DNA of 64,000 bases from Pycnococcus provasolii (lineage: Eukaryota; Chlorophyta; Pseudoscourfieldiophyceae; Pseudoscourfieldiales). The notes under the pieces were generated by a model. The model saw nothing but the letters and a program-made list of their open reading frames with translations. It was not told the DNA's origin and searched no databases. The stretch's first letter is position 1; every line of letters begins with the position of its first letter. The position numbers were made by a program, and so were the translations under genes. The stretch covers positions 930,001 to 994,000 of the forward strand of contig CP150550.1 in the NCBI GenBank assembly GCA_049487715.1, given 5' to 3'. Shown one piece after another: positions 58,345-64,000 of this stretch.

Positions 58345-58926
58345 GACGAGTGAAATGAGGTGATGGGCAGTGATGGGGCAGATCCACGACCTTCTCCGTT
58401 TTACGACCTCTCTCTACGAAAGAGCCTTGTGGGTAAGATAGTTGGCGACTGGTCAGAAATCCACCCACCCCTGGCAGCCTGGACCCGGTAAAACTCAAAC
58501 TCCCAACACCCCCCCAATATTGGGATCCCACTAACCCTAACCCTAACCCTAACCCTAACCCTAACCCATTTGGAAGTTAAAACCCTAACCCGTCCGGGGA
58601 ACTGCTCCCACGAAACCCTAGCTAAGTTAAAGTCACTACCCATACCATGGTAATAACCTGAGAGGCTCCTGAGAGGTAGTTTGTGGTTCTGTTTCTTCAG
58701 GGGAAGAGGTATCCCCCCTCAGGGAGATTCCTGATGCGAGAAAAACAACACAGGAAACTGGTGGTTGTGGTTCTTCATGAGGGTTGATAGACTATTGTAT
58801 TCGCGTTGTTCCCTTTTCACCTCCCGTTCCGTCACCAACCACAGAAGTCCCTGTATTTCTACTCGACGCGTCAGAAAGAACCTTCTCATCATTCCCTTTT
58901 CTTAACTTCACCAGGTGCGATTCACG
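58345..58926. other. Divergent promoter region of two photosynthesis genes
   Basis: Shared upstream region of PsbP (-) and the ELIP-like gene (+). It contains a CCCTAA array (58531-58567), a further AAACCCTAACCC at 58581, and a TACCATGGTA palindrome near 58642. A bidirectional, co-regulated promoter is plausible. Confidence 0.6.
58531..58567. repeat. Perfect telomere-like CCCTAA array
   Basis: About six perfect CCCTAA units, the longest uninterrupted array in the window, 187 bp upstream of the PsbP ATG and about 360 bp upstream of the ELIP-like ATG. Confidence 0.95.
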
Positions 58927-59421
58927 ATGTCTCTGTCTCTTTGCAATACTCGCCCTACTATTCTTACTCGTGGTGCTCGTGTTACTCGTGCTGCCCGTCG
59001 TCTTACACCGCCATCAGCCGTCGCTTCTGATCCTTCGTCTAAGAATGCGTCCGCGTCGCCGTACGTCAAGCCGCCCGTCGAGCTGAAAAAGGTGACGTTC
59101 GCGGAAGCCATGGGATTCGCCGGTGCGGGACCGGAGAAAATCAACGGACGACTCGCTATGGTGGCGTTCGTCGCGGCGTTTGGCGCGGAGGTGAGCACGC
59201 ACGAGACGGTTTCTCAGCAATTCGGTGACGCGACCGTTCCCGTCATCGGAACTGCTATGCTTTTTGCCGCCGCCTCGCTCATCCCCATCATGAAGGGAGC
59301 CATTGACGAACCGATGGGGCCGTTCAACAGCAAGGCGGAGTTGGTAAACGGTCGCCTTGCCATGCTTGGTCTCTCGCTCATGCTGTACATCGAGAACCAG
59401 AGCGGCAAGGCGTTTTTCTAG
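58927..59421 (+). CDS. ELIP-like chlorophyll a/b-binding protein
   Basis: A 164-residue precursor with a short transit peptide (~1-45, Arg/Ser/Thr-rich), then three membrane helices. Helices 1 and 3 carry the LHC-superfamily chlorophyll-binding phrase: EKINGRLAMVAFVAA (70-84) and ELVNGRLAMLGLSLML (138-153). Helix 2 (VPVIGTAMLFAAASLIPIM) lacks it. This three-helix pattern is that of early light-induced proteins, which protect thylakoids during high light or assembly; OHP/SEP relatives are shorter. The start at 58927 is the first ATG, since the frame to 58915 opens with GTG. Copy D of the dispersed element follows. Confidence 0.88.
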   Translation: MSLSLCNTRPTILTRGARVTRAARRLTPPSAVASDPSSKNASASPYVKPPVELKKVTFAEAMGFAGAGPEKINGRLAMVAFVAAFGAEVSTHETVSQQFGDATVPVIGTAMLFAAASLIPIMKGAIDEPMGPFNSKAELVNGRLAMLGLSLMLYIENQSGKAFF

Positions 59422-59422
59422 G

Positions 59423-59470
59423 TGATGGAGTGTACTTTATTTTGTCCGACTGAACAGTCGCCCATTCACC
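59423..59470 (+). repeat. 3'-end dispersed element, copy D
   Basis: GTGTACTTTATTTTGTCC, then CGCCCATTCACC, starting two bases after the ELIP-like stop. It matches the core of copies A and B (TGTACTTTA...TGTCC...CCATTCACC). Confidence 0.6.
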
Positions 59471-59627
59471 AAAAGTCGTCTTTTTGGCGGCTTCTGCAAG
59501 AAACACTAATCCCATCTCATTCTTTTCTTAAAAATAAAATGAATAACTCTTTCTCTTTAATAATAATGATAAAACCTCTTTCACTCTGCGCCTCACTCTG
59601 TAGACCTCTCTCATCTGTAAAGTAGTC
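59471..59627. other. Intergenic, AT-rich
   Basis: AT-rich spacer after the ELIP-like gene, ending at the stop of the remnant on the other strand. Nothing else is seen. Confidence 0.45.
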
Positions 59628-59758
59628 TACTTACTCTTCAACGTATATGTGTCGCTCAGGTACGCGACGATGAAATCCTCCACAAGACTCGCGTCAGGAA
59701 CGCTTGCCACCATTCCGTACATTTGCGCCGTGCCTCCCTTGTTCAACTTCGGGTCGGC
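59628..59758 (-). pseudogene. Orphan C-terminal coding fragment
   Basis: On the minus strand an open frame of ~43 codons ends in TAG at 59628. It reads TLADPKLNKGGTAQMYGMVA followed by SVPDASLVEDFIVAYLSDTY and TLKSK. The composition is fully protein-like (GC-rich third positions, amphipathic helix DASLVEDFIVAYL), but the frame is closed by a stop just upstream and no ATG or good splice acceptor is seen. It looks like the surviving 3' end of a gene truncated by rearrangement. I do not recognise the family. Confidence 0.45.
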
Positions 59759-60248
59759 AAGTGTCAAGTGTCAACCTCCCCCCGACAGATTTTCCCGACC
59801 AAAAAGGTTTTGACAATATCAACCTTTTTGACCGGTCGCAAGTGTCCCGAATACTGTACTGTAAGGTTGGTAACCCTTAAGGTTTTGGACCTTATTACCG
59901 TAGGAAGAGGTCTCCGCAGTGAACAGCGGGTGGTAAATTCTAGGTAGGTCAGGGGCTGTCAGATCTCCGTGGTCATTCCTTCGACTGTCTTCAGTGTTCT
60001 CCGCAGACCGCAGTAAAATGAGGTCTCCGCAGTGAACTCACTCGTTTCGTTTCTCGTGATGTGATCTGGTCATTCCTTCGACCGTCTTGCATGGTCTTGC
60101 ACAGACAGAAGGCTTACCTTAGGTTGCACCGCTGCCTTCTCTCGACTGGAACATCTCTTTTTCTTCACGACGCCAATGCACTGGACGATGTCATCTGTGA
60201 CGCGCAAGATGGCCGGCCCGCTCCTCTAGCTACGACCCACCTAGAAAT
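59759..60248. other. Intergenic with imperfect ~100-bp duplication
   Basis: AGGTCTCCGCAGTGAAC at 59908-59924 recurs at 60021-60037. GGTCATTCCTTCGACTGTCTT at about 59970 recurs at about 60068 with one change. So a ~100-bp unit is tandemly duplicated upstream of the polyamine transporter gene. A TACTGTACTGTAA motif is at about 59853. Confidence 0.6.
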
Positions 60249-61682
60249 ATGGCGGACGAAGAGAACGGAGGGGCAGTGTCCACACTGCCTCAGCGCAACC
60301 TGACGCTCCTCCGCGTCGTCGCCATGCTTATGGCTGGTACCAGCGCAGGACCGTACGGATTTGAGGAGTGCATCGGATCAGGAGGGGCAGCACTAACGCT
60401 CCTCGGCCTGCTGGTCGTGCCGTTCATTTGGAGCGCACCCATCGCGCTCGTGACTGGAGAGCTGTCAACAGCCATCGCGGGTAAGCTTACGTTGAACCAG
60501 TCCCCGTGGGTGCGTAAACAAAAACAACCACTAACTCTACGCTTAACCTTCACCTGAACAGAAAACGGAGGACACATCATCTGGATTGACCGTGCTCTCG
60601 GCAGCTTCTGGAGCTTTCAGAACAGCTTCTGGACGTTTTTCTGCAACACGTTCGAGTGCGCTGTATATCCAGCCATGTTTGTCGACTATCTGGGCCTCGC
60701 GCTGTACCAGAAGGAGTTCGCCCCGCACGAGCGGTTCATGCTATGCCTGACCGCGGTGCTGATGTTCCTTGTCGTGAATATACGCGGCGGCGCGGGTGGC
60801 GTAGGTGACATCTCCGTAGCAATCAGCGTCATCGGACTTATGCCGTTCCTCGCCATGATCGTTTTCGGCGCGCCCTCCATCCACGCAGACCACCTCACGC
60901 GTGCCCTGCCGCTCGATAAGGTGGATTGGCGCAACTTTGTCACGATCCTGCTGTGGAATACGTCTGGCTACGACTTCATTGGCGCAATCAGTGGCGAGGT
61001 GAAGGATCCAACGCGCACAATTCCTCGAGCGCTTGCAGTCTCGTGCTTGGGAACGATCGTCGTGGACACGCTCGCAGTCGCGGTTGGCGTGAGCGTGGCA
61101 ACTGACCACGAAGAATGGGCGGATGGCCATTTCGTCCTCGTTGGACTGAAGGTGGGCGGTAAGGCGCTGCAGTCGGCCTTTCTCGTCGGCGCTGCCATAA
61201 GCACTCTCGGATTGCTCTGCTCGATGCTATGTACGACGAGCTGGTTCCTCTGCGCGATGGCCAAGGTTGGGACTGTGCCGAGCATATTCGCCAAGCTGCA
61301 CCCGAAGTACGAGACACCTTGGATCGCGCTGACGGCCAATGCCACGATCATTAGTCTCTCCGTGATGCTCGACTTCAGCGAAATAGCGGAGCTCGAGATG
61401 TTCCTCTACTGCGCGAGCACGGTCCTCAAGTTCGGCGCCTTCTACGTGCTCCGCCTTAAGGAAAAGAACATGGACCGTCCGTTCAAGGTGCCCTTGCAAT
61501 CTAACGTTGCTGTGGCAATCTTCGTCACGATCCCCATTTCCCTGTGCCTCGGGCTGATGGTACTTGCACGCAAGCGCACGCAGCTCATCGGCGTAGCCGT
61601 GAGCGCGCTTGCGGTTATTGCGTACCTTTCAGTGCCCGCGCGCAATCGCAAGCTTCCTGTCGCGGTTGAGTTGATCGATTGA
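60249..61682 (+). CDS. Polyamine/amine transporter, PUT/RMV1 type, copy 1
   Basis: Two exons (60249-60480, 60562-61682) joined over an 81-nt GT-AG intron (gtaagc...tgaacag) give 450 residues in the APC superfamily, close to plant PUT/RMV1 polyamine and paraquat importers. The matches are MLMAGTSAGPYGFEECIGSG, VVPFIWSAPIALVTGELSTA, ENGGHIIWIDRALGSFWSFQ, then the LLWNTSGYDFIGAISGEV and LKEKNMDRPFKVPL segments. About 12 helices are present. The exon junction splits a Glu codon at the conserved PENGG-like site. The N-terminus is short (about 20 residues). The 3' end faces copy 2, 149 bp away. TGTAA is at 61711. Confidence 0.88.
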
Positions 61683-61710
61683 TGTTGATTTTTTTTCTGT
61701 TGTCGAGTAT

Positions 61711-61715
61711 TGTAA
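61711..61715 (+). terminator. TGTAA poly(A)-signal-like motif
   Basis: TGTAA 28 bases after the stop of the polyamine transporter copy 1; another (ttTGTAAag) follows near 61734. Confidence 0.5.
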
Positions 61716-61830
61716 GTGTGTTGTCATTGTCTTTGTAAAGCAAATAACAAAACATCGCATCAAATAAAGTTAATTTTACAGCTACACTACACAAGTTTGA
61801 GCGCGCAATATCTATCTGTCGTCGTCCACC

Positions 61831-63345
61831 TCAGAATATCTTCTTGAAGAGATAGGAGGCAGAAGCGAGGCAGACTAACAGCACACCAGACAAGATCGCA
61901 GGCCATGAGCACAGCGATGCGGTAATAATACATAGCGTGGATGGCACGAGGCACATGACAAGGAGCGACGAATCGTCGAGTGGAATGCGATAGGGCCGTC
62001 GTCGATCGGGCTGATTTCGGCGCAGGGAGTAGAGCGCGGCGAACTTGAGCACGGTGGAAAGGCAGTAGAAAAGCATGTCCGCCTCGGCAAGAGACTCGAA
62101 GGAGAATGCGCTCAGCAAGAGCGTCACGAAGGCATTGGTGATGATGGAAATGTGAGGTGTCCTGTGCTTCGTGTGGACCTTCGCGAAGATGGGCGGGACA
62201 AATCCCTCGCGTGCCATGGCGTAGAGCAGGCGGCTGGATGTGCAAAGCAGTGTGCAGAACAAACCGACGGCGCTCACGGTGCCAGCTGCTCCGAGCCACA
62301 TTTTCAGCCACGCCCCTCCCACCTCCTCGGCGACGTCCACAAAAGTGCCGTCGTGCCACTCGTCGCGATCTGGCATGAAAGCGTAGCCCACAAATGTGGG
62401 AAGCGCGTACGTTATTGATGTGAGCACAACGCAAGCCGATAGAGCGCGAGGATAAGTGCGCGATGGCTGCACCACCTCCGCGGCGATGGATCCCGCGCTG
62501 TCAAAACCGCTCGTGTTCCACAGCAGAAGCGTCAGGAACGTTCTCCAGTGAACGTGCACTTTGTCGGCATTGGCGTGCGTGAATGCCACGTCCGTGCCGA
62601 ACGCCTTGGGCATACCCATCAAGCACATCACCACGAACGGCGCGAGGACCAGCGCGCCGAACAGGATTGTAGCATCGCCCACAACGTCGATTCCGCGCAA
62701 GTTCAGGTAGGTTACGCCCACCACGAGCAGAAACTTCATCACCCACTTGATTGGCGGCGAGGATAGAAACACGTGGTCCGCCATGCCTTCTACGTAATCA
62801 CAGAACAGCACGGGGTAAAGCGCATTGTCGAAGAAGTTGCACATTATGGAGAGCGTGCCGTTGATGACTCCGCAGAACGGACCTAGCGCCTGTGTAACCC
62901 ACACGACGTGCCCTCCGCTCTCTGGTATGGTTGCACTGAGCTCCGCCGTCATCAGCGCCAGAGGCACGGACCAAACGACGGGGGCGACGAGTAGTCCCGC
63001 CAACGTCCTGTACAGGCCAGCGCTTGCGAGAACAGCTTCGAAGCCGTATGGCCCACCGCTGACGGCGAAGAATGTGACGAAAGCAAGCTGTAGTGCGCCG
63101 AGTCGCCTGGGCTGCTGACTGTGGCTGCTGTCTGCGCCTTGCTCCTGCTCCATACTGCCACCGAAGTTCACGGCGACACTCCCCGTTGCGGCCGCCGACG
63201 TTGTGCCACCTTCCTCCGTGACTGGTGCGTGGATCGCCGTCGACGAAGGCGACGTCGAAGTTTGCTCGTGCAGGAGCGCCTGCGCCTCTCCGGCGTGCGC
63301 TTCGTGATCACCCGCCGACATTGCGCCCGATCGGCTCTTCACCAT
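61831..63345 (-). CDS. Polyamine/amine transporter, PUT/RMV1 type, copy 2
   Basis: 504 residues from the ATG at 63345 (another in-frame ATG at 63321; the frame to 63402 opens with GTG). It has an ~75-residue variable N-terminus, then the plant PUT pattern: LGALQLAFVTFFAVSGGPYG, VAPVVWSVPLALMTAELSAT, ESGGHVVWVTQALGPFCGVI, NALYPVLFCDYVEGM, and LLWNTSGFDSAGSIAAEVVQ. About 12 helices are present. It is intronless, whereas copy 1 has an intron at the conserved site. The two are clearly related but much diverged, so this is an old duplication in tail-to-tail arrangement. TACTGT directly precedes the ATG. Confidence 0.88.
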   Translation of the reverse strand: MVKSRSGAMSAGDHEAHAGEAQALLHEQTSTSPSSTAIHAPVTEEGGTTSAAATGSVAVNFGGSMEQEQGADSSHSQQPRRLGALQLAFVTFFAVSGGPYGFEAVLASAGLYRTLAGLLVAPVVWSVPLALMTAELSATIPESGGHVVWVTQALGPFCGVINGTLSIMCNFFDNALYPVLFCDYVEGMADHVFLSSPPIKWVMKFLLVVGVTYLNLRGIDVVGDATILFGALVLAPFVVMCLMGMPKAFGTDVAFTHANADKVHVHWRTFLTLLLWNTSGFDSAGSIAAEVVQPSRTYPRALSACVVLTSITYALPTFVGYAFMPDRDEWHDGTFVDVAEEVGGAWLKMWLGAAGTVSAVGLFCTLLCTSSRLLYAMAREGFVPPIFAKVHTKHRTPHISIITNAFVTLLLSAFSFESLAEADMLFYCLSTVLKFAALYSLRRNQPDRRRPYRIPLDDSSLLVMCLVPSTLCIITASLCSWPAILSGVLLVCLASASYLFKKIF

Positions 63346-64000
63346 ACAGTACAACAGGTGTGAAAAGGCCAGACCAGTAAAAAGTATGGCGAGGTTGACC
63401 ACCTCTCTGCACGGGAACGGGAACGGGACCTTGTCAATGCCGACAATGCCTCAAAGAAACAGTTCGGAGTAAAGTTTAGTTTGGTATGTAAGGCACACAC
63501 ACCCTCGAGCGACGAGCGTGATCAGTCCGTCCTTGCAGCCTTAAGGGGTGCACGTTATTCTTGTATTGTCGTGGCAAACTTTAGTATGTACGACGGTATT
63601 TTACAGGTCCTTTCCACTGTGCTTGAGCAGTTCCTCCTTGATGTGTGCTGATCGATCCATCAATAATAGAAATCAAGCAATCAAGCAATGCGATGCGATC
63701 ATCAATGCCCATCACATTAATATTGCCATCAGTTGCTCATCAGGGTGCAGTGCAATCAACGTATTGGGTGGGGCATCAATCAAGTTGCGGACTTGCGGAA
63801 CGCCTTGCATTTGCGTGTGTGCGTGCGTGTGCGTGTGCTCTCGTGATCAGTCCTCGCCCGGTCAGACACGGTAGTACTATTTGGTAGCCGGCTGTTCTTC
63901 GGCCCATCCCTCTCCCAGCTCTCCCCGTAAAGTCAAGGCGCACGTTGGTCGGTCTTGGTCTTGGTCTTGGTCTTGGTCTTTGTAGTGGTATTTGGAATGG
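63346..64000. other. Upstream region of transporter copy 2 to window end
   Basis: Holds TG/CG-rich short repeats near 63808-63840 and a (GGTCTT)n repeat at 63947-63981. No gene is seen. Confidence 0.5.
63947..63981 (+). repeat. (GGTCTT)n hexamer repeat
   Basis: Five to six GGTCTT units at the right end of the window. Confidence 0.9.

Noticed and set aside
58531-58567. Possible chromosome end
   Set aside because: Only about six units, with genes on both sides; an interstitial array, not a telomere.
1-64000. Bacterial operon interpretation, with TTG/GTG starts
   Set aside because: Spliced genes, transit and lumen-targeting peptides, PEX11, CKS1 and a MULE transposon show nuclear eukaryotic DNA.

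Overview
This window is nuclear DNA from a eukaryotic green alga, most likely a prasinophyte-type unicell. The evidence is: a true PsbP oxygen-evolving protein with a twin-arginine lumen signal (57523-58344), an ELIP-like three-helix light-harvesting relative (58927-59421), a plant-type ALDH12 proline-catabolic dehydrogenase, two plant PUT/RMV1-type polyamine transporters, TGTAA polyadenylation-type motifs downstream of several stops, dense gene packing, and few short introns (42-570 nt, mostly GT-AG, one GC-AG). A TTLL3/8-like tubulin ligase suggests cilia at some life stage. The species cannot be named from the sequence alone.

Layout. 1-9.4 kb: FAD monooxygenase (-), a small four-helix membrane protein with three exons (+), an ankyrin-malonyl transacylase fusion (-), a prolyl 4-hydroxylase with a ShKT tail (+) and ammonium transporter AMT copy 1 (-). 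9.8-12.4 kb: a complete MULE-type DNA transposon with about 60-bp terminal inverted repeats, a perfect 9-bp target-site duplication and an apparently intact DDE/SWIM transposase. 13.0-14.5 kb: AMT copy 2 (+), nearly identical to copy 1 and head-to-head with it across the transposon. 14.6-24.3 kb: a SAM / TIR-like / ankyrin protein (-), a plastid-type Gly-rich membrane protein (+) and a large alpha-2-macroglobulin thioester protein (-). 25-37 kb: H+-pyrophosphatase (-), PEX11 (-), class IV aminotransferase (+), LysM membrane protein (-), amino acid/auxin-permease family transporter (+), P5C dehydrogenase (+) and a di-iron desaturase-like protein (-). 38-50 kb: CKS1 (+), TTLL (-), a small three-exon gene ending in a polyketide-dehydratase-like motif (+), a secreted ShKT-cyclophilin (+), a membrane-anchored sialidase-like Asp-box protein (+) and a multipass unknown (-). 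50-64 kb: a gene remnant, enolase with a DPY-30-like N-terminus (-), a mucin-like GPI-type surface protein (-), mTERF (+), PsbP (-), ELIP-like (+), another remnant (-), and two tail-to-tail polyamine-type transporters.

Themes. Nitrogen and amine handling recurs: two AMTs, two PUTs, an AAAP transporter, P5CDH and a class IV aminotransferase. Secreted or cell-surface proteins are also prominent: P4H-ShKT, ShKT-cyclophilin, A2M, the mucin-like protein and the sialidase-like protein. Two non-coding patterns stand out. One is a dispersed element of about 50-110 bp that sits at or just after stop codons in sense orientation at five loci. The other is a set of short CCCTAA (telomere-like) arrays placed within about 200 bp upstream of start codons. 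Several gene starts were moved to the first ATG, because the longest open frames begin with TTG, CTG or GTG, which nuclear genes of this kind would not normally use.
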